Shown here: positions 7,576 to 16,172 of the stretch, piece by piece
How the letters are laid out: every line of letters begins with the position of its first letter
Numbering within the stretch: the first letter of the stretch is position 1
Origin: Cetobacterium_A somerae
GTDB lineage: Bacteria > Fusobacteriota > Fusobacteriia > Fusobacteriales > Fusobacteriaceae
Direction: 5' to 3' (one strand)
DNA length: 64,000 bases
NCBI RefSeq assembly: GCF_044784365.2
Contig: NZ_CP173060.2
The notes under the pieces: model-generated
Told to the model about the DNA's origin: nothing
Seen by the model: the letters and a program-made list of their open reading frames with translations, nothing else
Database searches by the model: none
Position numbers and translations under genes: made by a program

Positions 7576-8907
7576 TTATTTTCTTAATTCTGGCCAAAAA
7601 TCTTTATTAGCTTCGATTAAACTATCTAAAATATCTTTTGCTTTTAATGCTGATGAAACTGTTTTATTTAAAGTTAATGCTTTAAGTGCTTTATCATATG
7701 AATTTTCCATATAAGCATCTACTAAACATTTTTCAGAAGCTAATTGCTGCTCTATCATCCCTTTATTGAATGTAGGTATTTCTAAATTTTTATACGTACT
7801 TACCGGTCCATCTTTAGTTATTAAACATGGTATTTCTATCATAGCATCATTCGGAAGATTTTTAATAGCTCCATTATTTTCTACAATCACTAAATATTTT
7901 TTATTTAAATCATTCACCAAAGAGTTTGCAACATCTACAATAAATAATCCATGAGCTCCAACATGGAAAGCTTCTCTATCATAATTACCTGTTTTTTCAT
8001 ACTCATCTATAGCTTTGAATAGTGTTGCTTCTCTTCCATCCATTACTTCATTTGCTCTTGTATAATCTTTATTTAATTGATTTAAAACTAAATCTCCTAA
8101 TAGATAATATTGCATATATGTATTTGGTACATAGTCATCAAATAGATTTAAAATGTACTTCATATTTTTATAAGTTTTTTGCCATGATGCATCCTTATGC
8201 TGTAAATCATAATTAGTTTCAGGAAATAGTCCATGCTCTTTTATAAAGCTTTTCATCTCATCTATTCTCTCAACACCATTTACTTTTAAACTTGTAAACC
8301 ATCCAAAATGATTAAGTCCAAAATATTCAGGTTCAATCTCTTCATAATCACATTTAAATATATCTGTCATTTTTTGCATCATACCAACTGGCATGTCACA
8401 TATATTAAGAACTTTTGAGTTAGGTCTTAATCTTCTCATTGCCTCTGCTACTATTGAAGCTGGATTTGAATAGTTTATCATCCAGCAATCTTTTTTAGAA
8501 TATTTTTCCATGTAATCAACTAATTCTACCATAGGTTTAATAGCTCTTAATGCGTATGCCATTCCTCCTGGACCACAAGTTTCTTGTCCAATTGTTCCTA
8601 ATGATAAAGGAATTTTTTCGTCTAATTCTCTCATTGCATATTTACCAGTTCTGATTTGTGCAAATATAAAATCTGCATCTTGAAAAGCTGATTCTGGATT
8701 TGTATGCTCTGTAAATAATAACCCTGGATCCATTTCATCAACTACACTTTTTGTTATAACAGAAATCTTTCTCTGTCTTTCTCCATCTATATCAAATACT
8801 CTTAATTCATCTAATTTAAATTCATTTTTTTTACTTAATAAAGCTTTTACAACTCCAGGCGTAAATGTGCTTCCCCCACCTGCTATAACTACAATATATT
8901 TTTTCAT
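7576..8907 (-). CDS. malH: 6-phospho-alpha-glucosidase, GH4
   Basis: Cytosolic NAD- and divalent-metal-dependent glycosidase that splits phosphorylated alpha-glucosides such as maltose 6-phosphate delivered by the PTS. The 443 residues match the family. The NAD loop IAGGGSTFTPG is at 8-18; CGPGGMAYALR, NYSNPASIVAEA and the metal site C170 in NICDMPVG and H200 in YFGLNHFGW follow. The CDMP motif marks alpha-glucosidase members, as in MalH of Fusobacterium mortiferum. It lies between the PTS permease and the aldo/keto reductase with 10- and 18-base gaps. Confidence 0.92.
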   Translation of the reverse strand: MKKYIVVIAGGGSTFTPGVVKALLSKKNEFKLDELRVFDIDGERQRKISVITKSVVDEMDPGLLFTEHTNPESAFQDADFIFAQIRTGKYAMRELDEKIPLSLGTIGQETCGPGGMAYALRAIKPMVELVDYMEKYSKKDCWMINYSNPASIVAEAMRRLRPNSKVLNICDMPVGMMQKMTDIFKCDYEEIEPEYFGLNHFGWFTSLKVNGVERIDEMKSFIKEHGLFPETNYDLQHKDASWQKTYKNMKYILNLFDDYVPNTYMQYYLLGDLVLNQLNKDYTRANEVMDGREATLFKAIDEYEKTGNYDREAFHVGAHGLFIVDVANSLVNDLNKKYLVIVENNGAIKNLPNDAMIEIPCLITKDGPVSTYKNLEIPTFNKGMIEQQLASEKCLVDAYMENSYDKALKALTLNKTVSSALKAKDILDSLIEANKDFWPELRK

Positions 8908-8925
8908 AATAATCCTCCCTCATCT

Positions 8926-10521
8926 TTACTCTTCATCTTTTATATTTAACTCTTTACAAACCTCTTTTTTTATCTTTTGAACAGATAATCCATATATAAT
9001 CTGAACGCCCTCAGAACTTTTAACAATACCACTACATCCTGTTGTGTTTAATAAATTCTCATCTATTTTTTCTAAATCTTTAACTTGAACTCTAAGTCTT
9101 GAGTAACAATTTGTAATAGTTTTTATATTTTCAGAACTACCTAATCCCAAAATTATATTTTTTATTTTATCGCTTTTTTCACTCTCTTTATTTTTTTCTT
9201 TATAATCCTCTTTGCTATAAAGCTTTACTTCTCCACTCTCTCTTCCTGGAGTTTTTAAATTTAATTTTTCTATTAAAAACTTAAATATAACATAATATAA
9301 AGCAATCTGAGCAAACCCTAATAAAATAAATTTAAGTGTATCTCCTTTAACCCCTGCTGGAAGCATCATTGCTAAAAATTCAATTCCTCCAGATACAGCT
9401 ATTACTCTTAAATCTAATAATGCAGCTACTGCCATTCCTATTCCAGCTAATATTGCATGAACAACAAATAAAATTGGAGCAGTGAATAAAAATGAAAATT
9501 CTAATGGTTCTGTCACTCCTGCAAAAACTGCTGCTCCTACTGCTGGAATTAAAATCCCTTTTGTTTTTTCTTTTAAATCACTATTTGCACATCTATACAT
9601 AGCTAAAGCTGCTCCTACTAATCCAAACATTTTGCTCATAGCTTTTGTTAAATAAACTGCTCCAGGCCCTAATCTATTAATAGTTGAAGATGACAGTTCT
9701 GCCATAGCAATATTTCTTACACCTTCTAAATATTGGCCATCAACTACACCAGTTCCGCTTATAGCTGATAATTCTACAGGTACCCATAACAAATGATGTA
9801 ATCCTGTCGGAATCAATATTCTTTCTAAAAACCCATAAATACCTACACCAAATACTCCTGTAGAAACAATTGTATTCGTCATTTTAGCTATAAAAATCTG
9901 TATCACTGGCCAAGTATAAGTAAAAAATATTGATAATGAAATTACAATTGGTATCCCTATCAATAAAGCTAAATTTGAACTACCATAAAGTCTCATTGCA
10001 CCTTCAAATTCTTTATCTACAAATTTATTATGTAGATAAGATGTAACCAATCCTAAAATAATTCCTAAAAATACCCCCATATCTAAAACTTGAACACCTA
10101 AGACTAAACTCTGTCCAGTACCTCTTAAATCACCGGTTATAAGAAATCCTTTAATTTTCATAAAAGAATTCATAGAATAAAGAAAAATAAAAAATAAAAT
10201 TATTCCACTTAATCCTGCATCTCCCTTTTTTCTTTTTGCCATTCCCGAAGCAATTCCAACAGCAAATATTGGAGATAGATTTATAAATATGCTTAGTAAT
10301 GAATCTTTTGTCAAAACACCAAAATTATTTAACCATTGAATTTTTGAAAAAGGAATAGATGGATTTGTTAATAAAACTCCAAATGCTAATAACATTCCAA
10401 CTATAGGTAGTGTAAATACTGGAACTAATATTCCTTTAGAAAATTCAGTTCCCAGTCGAGTTATAGTTTTTTTTAGTTTTTCAAAATTTAAACCGCAATC
10501 TTTTTTTAAAACTTTGTCCAT
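8926..10521 (-). CDS. malB: PTS alpha-glucoside transporter, EIICB
   Basis: Membrane permease that imports and phosphorylates maltose or related alpha-glucosides. Of 531 residues, about 1-430 form the EIIC domain with around ten membrane segments and the GVTEPLEFSFLF motif; a linker rich in lysine leads to a C-terminal EIIB domain whose phosphorylated cysteine is C472 in TNCYSRLRVQV. No EIIA is present, so phosphate must come from a separate EIIA. First gene of the operon, with a GGTATATACC palindrome just before its start. Confidence 0.9.
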   Translation of the reverse strand: MDKVLKKDCGLNFEKLKKTITRLGTEFSKGILVPVFTLPIVGMLLAFGVLLTNPSIPFSKIQWLNNFGVLTKDSLLSIFINLSPIFAVGIASGMAKRKKGDAGLSGIILFFIFLYSMNSFMKIKGFLITGDLRGTGQSLVLGVQVLDMGVFLGIILGLVTSYLHNKFVDKEFEGAMRLYGSSNLALLIGIPIVISLSIFFTYTWPVIQIFIAKMTNTIVSTGVFGVGIYGFLERILIPTGLHHLLWVPVELSAISGTGVVDGQYLEGVRNIAMAELSSSTINRLGPGAVYLTKAMSKMFGLVGAALAMYRCANSDLKEKTKGILIPAVGAAVFAGVTEPLEFSFLFTAPILFVVHAILAGIGMAVAALLDLRVIAVSGGIEFLAMMLPAGVKGDTLKFILLGFAQIALYYVIFKFLIEKLNLKTPGRESGEVKLYSKEDYKEKNKESEKSDKIKNIILGLGSSENIKTITNCYSRLRVQVKDLEKIDENLLNTTGCSGIVKSSEGVQIIYGLSVQKIKKEVCKELNIKDEE

Positions 10522-10546
10522 AAGACCCCCAAAAACAATTTTTTAA

Positions 10547-10564
10547 AATTGGTATATACCAATT
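10547..10564. promoter_or_regulatory. GntR-type operator of the alpha-glucoside operon
   Basis: AATTGGTATATACCAATT is a perfect 18-bp palindrome 26 bases upstream of the PTS start. Its core GGTATATACC fits the GTnTAnAC consensus of HutC-subfamily GntR regulators, and such a regulator is encoded divergently from 10674. Confidence 0.75.
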
Positions 10565-10673
10565 ATAAGGTAATGATATTTCATTTTTTCATTTTTGTCA
10601 ATAATTTTTTTATTGATTTTTTTTTAATAAAAATTATAATTATTTCAATAGACGAAAAATATAGGAGATATTA

Positions 10674-11375
10674 ATGAAGTTACCTAGATATATTGAAATT
10701 GCAAAAGAACTTGAAGAGAAAATTTTAAATAATACCTATAAAAAAAATGAACGTCTTCCTGCTGAGAGAATATTAGCCGAAGAATACAATGTTACTAGAG
10801 TTACAATTAGAAATGCTATTGAACATTTAGTCTTAAAGGGATTTTTAGAAAAAAAAGTTGGAAGTGGAAACTATGTTAAGAAAAATACTTTAAATTTAAA
10901 TATTAGTGAACAATTAAGTTTTAGTGAAAAATCACATTTTTTAAAGCAAACACCACGAACAGATGTTATTGAATTTAAAGAGATTTCTGGAGATGCAAAA
11001 TTAATGGAGATATTTAATTGTGATTCTAATGAAGTTTTTTTCTTTATAAAAAGAGTTAGATATTTGGATAATACTCCTGTAAACCTTGAAAATACTTATC
11101 TTCCTAAAAGTCTTTTTCCAAATTTAACTAAAGATATTATGAAGGGATCTAAGTATGATTTTGTAGAGAAAACCCTTTCTATAAAGGAGAGCTACAATAA
11201 AATAACTCCAATTCTACCAAACGAAGAGTTAAGTCAACTATTTAATTTAACTTCTTGTGAACCAATATTCTACAAAACATCTATTGGAATTTCTAAAAAA
11301 GATATACCATTTGAATATAGTGAACTATATTTTAATCCAAATATATATGAGTTTACTTTTACTTCAAAAAGATAA
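10674..11375 (+). CDS. GntR family regulator with UTRA domain, alpha-glucoside operon
   Basis: 233 residues: a GntR winged helix (about 5-72; LPAERILAEEYNVTRVTIRNAI) and a UTRA effector domain (about 90-230). Family members bind a sugar phosphate and then release the operator. It is divergent from the malB-malH-reductase operon with a matching palindrome in between, so it most likely represses that operon and responds to a phosphorylated alpha-glucoside. The F. mortiferum counterpart would be MalR, but orthology is not shown here. Confidence 0.9.
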   Translation: MKLPRYIEIAKELEEKILNNTYKKNERLPAERILAEEYNVTRVTIRNAIEHLVLKGFLEKKVGSGNYVKKNTLNLNISEQLSFSEKSHFLKQTPRTDVIEFKEISGDAKLMEIFNCDSNEVFFFIKRVRYLDNTPVNLENTYLPKSLFPNLTKDIMKGSKYDFVEKTLSIKESYNKITPILPNEELSQLFNLTSCEPIFYKTSIGISKKDIPFEYSELYFNPNIYEFTFTSKR

Positions 11376-11383
11376 AAATAAAA

Positions 11384-11418
11384 GAAGAAAATTGATAATT
11401 AGATTATCAATTTTCTTC
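11384..11418. terminator. bidirectional terminator between convergent genes
   Basis: GAAGAAAATTGATAAT (11384-11399) pairs with ATTATCAATTTTCTTC (11403-11418) over a 3-base loop. It overlaps the stop codon of the convergent nitroreductase gene. Confidence 0.7.
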
Positions 11419-11943
11419 CCAATTATAGTTTTCACAATAAACTTTTGTCTCATCATATCTATCTATAAATTTATTTTCTTCATTGGAATATCCAAAAGCC
11501 ACGACTCCAAAAGGAATTATATGTTCTGGTAGATTAAAATATCTCTTCATTTTCTCTACTCTTTCCACTTCAGGATAAAAACCAAGCCAAACTCCCCCTA
11601 GCCCCTCTTCTACAATTTGAAGCAACATATTTTGAATAGCTGCACTTAAATCTTGTTGTAACCACATATTATCTTTTTCTACTAATTTTATATTTCCTAA
11701 AACAACTATCGAAACTTTAGATTTACTTACAGGAATTGCATAAGGACTCATTTTTGAAATATCATTTTTCTTTTCTTCACTTTCAACAACAATAAATTCC
11801 CAAGGTTTAAAATTATGTGCTGATGGTGCTTGCATCCCAGCTCTTAAAACCCTTTCTATTTTTTCACATTCAACATCTTTATCTAAAAAACTTCTAATAC
11901 TTCTTCTATAAAAAATTGAATTCATATGTTCTCCTTTATCCAA
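11407..11943 (-). CDS. nitroreductase family protein
   Basis: FMN-dependent NAD(P)H oxidoreductase of 178 residues. FMN-binding motif YRRSIRSF is near the start (9-16), with APSAHNFKPWEFIVV and the C-terminal GLGGVWLGFYPE. Such enzymes reduce nitro compounds, quinones and other electrophiles. It starts directly after the upstream old-yellow-enzyme gene, so the two flavoenzymes are co-transcribed and probably governed by the HxlR regulator at 13287. Confidence 0.92.
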   Translation of the reverse strand: MDKGEHMNSIFYRRSIRSFLDKDVECEKIERVLRAGMQAPSAHNFKPWEFIVVESEEKKNDISKMSPYAIPVSKSKVSIVVLGNIKLVEKDNMWLQQDLSAAIQNMLLQIVEEGLGGVWLGFYPEVERVEKMKRYFNLPEHIIPFGVVAFGYSNEENKFIDRYDETKVYCENYNWEEN

Positions 11944-13053
11944 CTATTTTTTTAAATTAAAAATACATCTCTTCCCTGGTGTAAAATAACATTTATTACA
12001 CGACACACATTTTGGTTTTTTCAAGTCTCCTGACATCCAAATATTCACTAAATTAGGTTCGCAAGTCAATGGTCTAGACATTGAAAAATACTCAATTTTA
12101 CTACTATTTAAAATCTCCTCCATCACATCTATATGTCTATTTCCACCTATTAAAATTACTGGAATATCAATCATTTCAGCTAATTTTTTAGCATAGTCTT
12201 TAAAATATGATTCGTTAGTTTTAGAAACTACAACTTTTGTTCTAGCAGCACCTAAATTATTTTCTGATACCTCTTTTATAGATTCATTTCCACCTGTAAC
12301 CTCTATTGCATCAATTCCTAACTCTGCAAGTTTTTTAGCAACGTACATGCTGTCCTCTTCTGTAAGTCCACCCTCTTTAACATAATCAGCAGAGTTTAAT
12401 TTAATCCAAATTGGAAAATCTTTTCCTACAGACTCTCTCATAGCTGTAAAAATTTCAAATATAATTCTTCCTCTATTTTCAATACAACCACCATATTCAT
12501 CAGTTCTTTCGTTATAATATGGTGATAAAAATTGACTAAGAAGATATCCATGACCGCCATGTATTTCTACACCATCAAATCCTGATTTTTTAACTCTTAA
12601 TGCTGCATTAGCATATGCTTTAACTAAATACTTTATCTCTTCTTTTGTAATCTCTTTAGCCCAAGTTCCAGTATTTTCATTTTGTATAGTTGAAGGCCCC
12701 CAAATAGTTCTTTCTCCAACATTAAACGTTGTCATGAACCCTCCGTAAACTATTTGCATTATTATATTAGCTCCATATTCATGAATTTTATTTGTAAATT
12801 TTTGATATTCAGGAATAAAACTATCATCATATATCCCCATCATTCCAGGATTCGGTTGCTCATCTTTAGTAACAAAAGCATATCCTGTAATAAGAGTTGA
12901 AGCTCCACCTTGAGCTAATTCTTCATAAATAGCTGAAAGTTCTGGAGTAAGGTGCCCTTTTTCATCTGCTAAATCTTCCCATAACGCTCCTCTTATTATT
13001 CTATTTTTCATTTCTAAATTACCTAATTTTGTTTTATCAAAAATACTTTTCAC
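11944..13053 (-). CDS. NADH:flavin oxidoreductase, old yellow enzyme family
   Basis: FMN ene-reductase of 369 residues with a TIM barrel: GALWEDLADEKG near the N-terminus, the active-site HGGHGYLLSQFLSP, NERTDEYGG and GGNRH phosphate-binding loop. The C-terminus has CVSCNKCYFTPGKRC, a short cysteine cluster reminiscent of the iron-sulfur region in the larger 2,4-dienoyl-CoA reductase group, but the extra flavodoxin domains are absent. First gene of a two-gene flavoenzyme operon with tandem HxlR-like sites upstream, consistent with detoxification of quinones or enals. Confidence 0.92.
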   Translation of the reverse strand: MKSIFDKTKLGNLEMKNRIIRGALWEDLADEKGHLTPELSAIYEELAQGGASTLITGYAFVTKDEQPNPGMMGIYDDSFIPEYQKFTNKIHEYGANIIMQIVYGGFMTTFNVGERTIWGPSTIQNENTGTWAKEITKEEIKYLVKAYANAALRVKKSGFDGVEIHGGHGYLLSQFLSPYYNERTDEYGGCIENRGRIIFEIFTAMRESVGKDFPIWIKLNSADYVKEGGLTEEDSMYVAKKLAELGIDAIEVTGGNESIKEVSENNLGAARTKVVVSKTNESYFKDYAKKLAEMIDIPVILIGGNRHIDVMEEILNSSKIEYFSMSRPLTCEPNLVNIWMSGDLKKPKCVSCNKCYFTPGKRCIFNLKK

Positions 13054-13122
13054 ATTTATCTCCTTTAAACTTTTATATTATAACGAGATTATATTTCATT
13101 ATAATTTCTTTAACAAGTACGC

Positions 13123-13156
13123 ACTTTTTTGTAAGACTACTTACTTTTTTGTAAGA
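13123..13156. promoter_or_regulatory. tandem HxlR-type operator sites
   Basis: ACTTTTTTGTAAGA occurs twice, at 13123-13136 and 13143-13156, 20 bp apart (two helical turns). The second is part of an exact inverted repeat CTTAC-TTTTTT-GTAAG (13140-13155), the half-site spacing typical of HxlR/DUF24 regulators such as YodB. The sites sit between the flavoenzyme operon and the divergent HxlR gene. Confidence 0.7.
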
Positions 13157-13286
13157 ATTTAAACAGAATAAGGTTTTCTTTATAAAAAGTATTTTAATAA
13201 TATTAAAAAAATTTGTTATTTGACATTAATGATTTAAATGTTAAAATATAAATACTAAAAATTTTTTGAAATTAAAGGGAGATAAA

Positions 13287-13622
13287 ATGTTAAATTATAA
13301 AGATAAAAACTACTTTTGCCAACTAGATTTGGGATTAGAATTTATTCGTGGAAAATGGAAAGCATTAATTATCTGTCATTTGAAAGAGGAGCCTGTTAGA
13401 TTTTTAGAACTTCAGAGAAGAATTCATGGAATTACTCAAAAAATATTAAACGAACAACTTAAAGCGTTAGAAGAGGAAAAAATTGTAGAGAGAATAGTTT
13501 ACCCAGAAGTTCCACCTAGAGTTGAATATAAACTTACCGAAAAGGGATTAGCTCTTTTACCAGCCTTAGAAATGATTGAAAAGTGGGCTGAAAAATATTT
13601 AGAATCTTGCTCTATTGAATAA
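13287..13622 (+). CDS. HxlR family regulator
   Basis: MarR-like winged-helix repressor of 111 residues with the signature FIRGKWKALIICHL and RRIHGITQKILNEQLKALE. ATG 13287 is chosen because AAAGGGAGA lies just before it; the longer TTG start at 13266 would bury that site. Cysteines occur early (YFCQLDLG; IICHL), which in this family can sense electrophiles. It is divergent from the old-yellow-enzyme and nitroreductase operon and is the likely regulator of it. Confidence 0.92.
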   Translation: MLNYKDKNYFCQLDLGLEFIRGKWKALIICHLKEEPVRFLELQRRIHGITQKILNEQLKALEEEKIVERIVYPEVPPRVEYKLTEKGLALLPALEMIEKWAEKYLESCSIE

Positions 13623-13812
13623 AAATAATTATAACACTATACTAGTTGGAACTGGAAAAACTCCTTCAACTATTAACTTCTATAAAAATTGTGGTTTTAC
13701 AGAATCTCATCGAATTAAAAACTTTTTTACCGATAACTATGACCACTTAATCTTTGAGGATGGAAAGCAGCTTATTGATATGATTTACTTCTCAAAAAAG
13801 TTAAATAAATAA
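13621..13812 (+). pseudogene. 3' remnant of a GNAT acetyltransferase
   Basis: The frame ending at 13812 encodes about 60 residues resembling the C-terminus of a GNAT protein (ILVGTGKTPSTINFYKNCGF, then FFTDNYDHLIFEDG). The N-terminal acetyl-CoA-binding half is missing; the open frame begins inside the end of the HxlR gene with only a TTG and no ribosome binding site. It is best read as the tail of a gene removed by deletion next to hxlR. Confidence 0.75.
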
Positions 13813-13818
13813 ACTTTG

Positions 13819-13848
13819 CTTGGTTCTCTCGTGAGAACCAAGTTTTTT
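13819..13848 (+). terminator. terminator after the HxlR gene
   Basis: CTTGGTTCTC (13819-13828) pairs with GAGAACCAAG (13833-13842) over TCGT, then six T. Confidence 0.88.
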
Positions 13849-13852
13849 ATAT

Positions 13853-14605
13853 CTAAAAATTATTATTGCAAAGAGATATATAACGATCTAACATGTCATT
13901 TGTTTCTTTCACAACTAAAGAGACAAAATCAAAATTTTCTCCTGTCGTATGTGCTTTATCTAGAGCTGAATAATACTCTAATCTGTTTGCATTTTTTATA
14001 ACTATTGGAGGATAGCCATTTTTCATTAATTCCAGATTTAAAAGTAATCTAGATGTTCTTCCATTTACATCAACAAATGGATGTATCCCTACAAATATAA
14101 TATGAACCATTGCAGCCCTTTCTACTGGATGCAACTCTTGTGCTTTTGTAGAATACCACTCTATAAATTCATTCATTTTTTCTTTTAATAAAAATGGTGC
14201 TGGTGGGAGATGTTGAGCTCCTGAAATCATCACTTGCTGATCTCTATAATTCCCTGCATACTTATCATTAATACCTTTTAAAACTAAATGGTGAATATTT
14301 TTTATTTGCCACTCACTAAATGGCTCTTTATTTCTTATAATATCTTCTAAATACAAGATTGCCTCTTTATGATTTACAACCTCTAAATGTTCTCTTAAAC
14401 TTTTTCCACCAACTGTTATCCCCTCTAAAACCACTTTTGTTTCAAGTAGAGTCAATATATTTCCCTCTATAGCGTTAGAATTATATGTCCATTCTAATAA
14501 AACACTTTCTCTTAAACTTTTTACTGTCTCTTCTGACAATGGTCTTAATTCATCTAATTTTAATTTTTTTTGATTAATCGCATCAAAAATATTTTTTTCA
14601 ATCAT
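13853..14605 (-). CDS. Fic family protein (putative AMP transferase)
   Basis: 250 residues. The Fic motif HPFVDVNGRTSR is at 175-186 with catalytic H175, N181 and R183; the usual glycine after the acidic residue is valine (V180). An N-terminal inhibitory helix motif SNAIEGN (43-49) with E47 marks a class II self-inhibited Fic protein. Such proteins normally transfer AMP from ATP to a hydroxyl of a target protein. No antitoxin gene adjoins it, in keeping with built-in inhibition. Target unknown. Confidence 0.9.
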   Translation of the reverse strand: MIEKNIFDAINQKKLKLDELRPLSEETVKSLRESVLLEWTYNSNAIEGNILTLLETKVVLEGITVGGKSLREHLEVVNHKEAILYLEDIIRNKEPFSEWQIKNIHHLVLKGINDKYAGNYRDQQVMISGAQHLPPAPFLLKEKMNEFIEWYSTKAQELHPVERAAMVHIIFVGIHPFVDVNGRTSRLLLNLELMKNGYPPIVIKNANRLEYYSALDKAHTTGENFDFVSLVVKETNDMLDRYISLCNNNF

Positions 14606-14643
14606 TTTTTATCACCTATTTCAATTTATTTATATTTTAATAG

Positions 14644-15621
14644 CTACTTTTCTATTTTAATCTTAATCTCGCCATTTTTTGCTACTAAATTCATTATACC
14701 ATTTTGAGGGATACATATACTAGGAATTGTATGTCCGCAATCAAAATTATAAATTATAGGATAGTCTCTTTTACCAACAATCTCATCTATAAGCTCCTCA
14801 TATTTCAAACCTGAATTTTTATTGTTGTATATTTCTGGTTTACTAAAAATTAAACCTTTTAAATTATCAAAAATTTTATAAAGTTTTAAAGCATTTAGAC
14901 TTCTCTCTTCTAAAGTTATAGTAGCATCTTCATCCTCTAAAACCAGAATACAATTTTTTAAATCGGGAATAAAATCACTGCCAAAAAGTGTAACAAACGT
15001 TTCTATATTTGCAACGATAACTCTTCCTCTTCCTTCCCCTTCATTTAAAATCTTCCAACCATCATTTTTTTCATATAACCTCTCATTTTTCCATTCTTCA
15101 GTTAAAGCATTTAAAAGTTGATTGGACCATTTTTCAGGAGGTATCAAATCATAACTTTTTTCAATTAAAGCCTGAAAAAAACTACTTTCCCCAAATATAT
15201 TTTTAGAATGATATTCACCAAAAGTTGGGATTAGTGATGCTCCATATATAATAGAAAAATTTGTTTTCTCTAAAAATGCCATTTGAAGAGCTGTTATATC
15301 ACTATATCCACAAAGAATTTTTTTAGTATTTTTTATTTTGTCAAAATCTAAGTATGGAAGTAAACTAGCACTATTATAACCTCCAATAACAGGCATTAAA
15401 ATATCAATATCTTCATCTAAAATTAAATTCATTAATTCATTAGCTCTCTCTTTTCCAGAGGCAGTTCGATATCCTTGAAAGTTTTTATTTTGAATTAAAT
15501 TTCCCTCTTTTACATTAAATCCCAGTTCTAATAACCTAGATTTAGCATATTTATATTTTGATGCAAATAAAATATGAGCAGGACTTGATGGAGCAAAAAT
15601 TCCTATTGTCATTTTTTTCAT
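14644..15621 (-). CDS. S66 family peptidase (LD-carboxypeptidase / MccF-like)
   Basis: Serine peptidase of 325 residues. The nucleophile is S107 in CGYSDITAL, preceded by VIGGYNSASLLPYLDFD, and the other catalytic residues are in LEDEDATITLEE and CGHTIPSICIP. These features resemble MccF, which hydrolyses microcin C-type aminoacyl nucleotides, more than the murein LD-carboxypeptidase, but the two are hard to separate by eye. No signal peptide, so cytosolic. It is followed downstream by the Fic gene and preceded by an acetyltransferase, also a common self-immunity function. Confidence 0.85.
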   Translation of the reverse strand: MKKMTIGIFAPSSPAHILFASKYKYAKSRLLELGFNVKEGNLIQNKNFQGYRTASGKERANELMNLILDEDIDILMPVIGGYNSASLLPYLDFDKIKNTKKILCGYSDITALQMAFLEKTNFSIIYGASLIPTFGEYHSKNIFGESSFFQALIEKSYDLIPPEKWSNQLLNALTEEWKNERLYEKNDGWKILNEGEGRGRVIVANIETFVTLFGSDFIPDLKNCILVLEDEDATITLEERSLNALKLYKIFDNLKGLIFSKPEIYNNKNSGLKYEELIDEIVGKRDYPIIYNFDCGHTIPSICIPQNGIMNLVAKNGEIKIKIEK

Positions 15622-15639
15622 TAATCTCCCCCTTTACAT

Positions 15640-16110
15640 TTATGCAGAATAATAAACCATCTTGAAGAAAATATCTTTTCCAGTTAAAGTATCTTTTATA
15701 TAAATATTTTCAATTTTAAATCCATTTTTTTGATAACACTTAATAGCTCTTCTATTAAATGAACGAACCTCTAATACAATTTTTGTTATATCTGGATATT
15801 TAATTTTACTTTGATTTTTAATCGCATTCATCAATTCATTTCCTAAACCTTTACCACACAAAGATGGATTTAAAGCTAAACTCACCAAAATAAATTCTCC
15901 CGTATTATGAAGCCTAAAATTACCAATTAAAATATTTAAAGTATTGTACAAACCAAAATATTCGATTACTCTTACATTATCAATTGTAATAGCCCAGTTT
16001 TGTTTACACATCGTCTCCCAAGAAGGATAGTTATAAACTGAATATTCTCCTAAATATTTCCAAAGACTAATCTCTTTAGCTTCAATTTCTGAAATGTTTT
16101 TTATAATCAT
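15640..16110 (-). CDS. GNAT family N-acetyltransferase
   Basis: 156 residues. Acetyl-CoA loop LCGKGLGNELMNAIK is in the centre and the C-terminal VRSFNRRAIKCYQKNGFKIE matches the final GNAT motif (N-x-x-A-x-x-x-Y-x-K-x-G-F). A strong AGGAGG lies before the ATG. It is 18 bases upstream of the S66 peptidase gene in the same direction, so they may be co-expressed. Substrate unknown. Confidence 0.88.
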   Translation of the reverse strand: MIIKNISEIEAKEISLWKYLGEYSVYNYPSWETMCKQNWAITIDNVRVIEYFGLYNTLNILIGNFRLHNTGEFILVSLALNPSLCGKGLGNELMNAIKNQSKIKYPDITKIVLEVRSFNRRAIKCYQKNGFKIENIYIKDTLTGKDIFFKMVYYSA

Positions 16111-16172
16111 ACTCCTCCTATTTCTCTCATAAAAAGTCTATACAAATTAAAAGTTAAGATCATTAGTATTTC

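Noticed and set aside
13123..13156. Two direct repeats as the start of a CRISPR array
   Set aside because: Only two short units with 6-base spacing; better explained as regulator binding sites.
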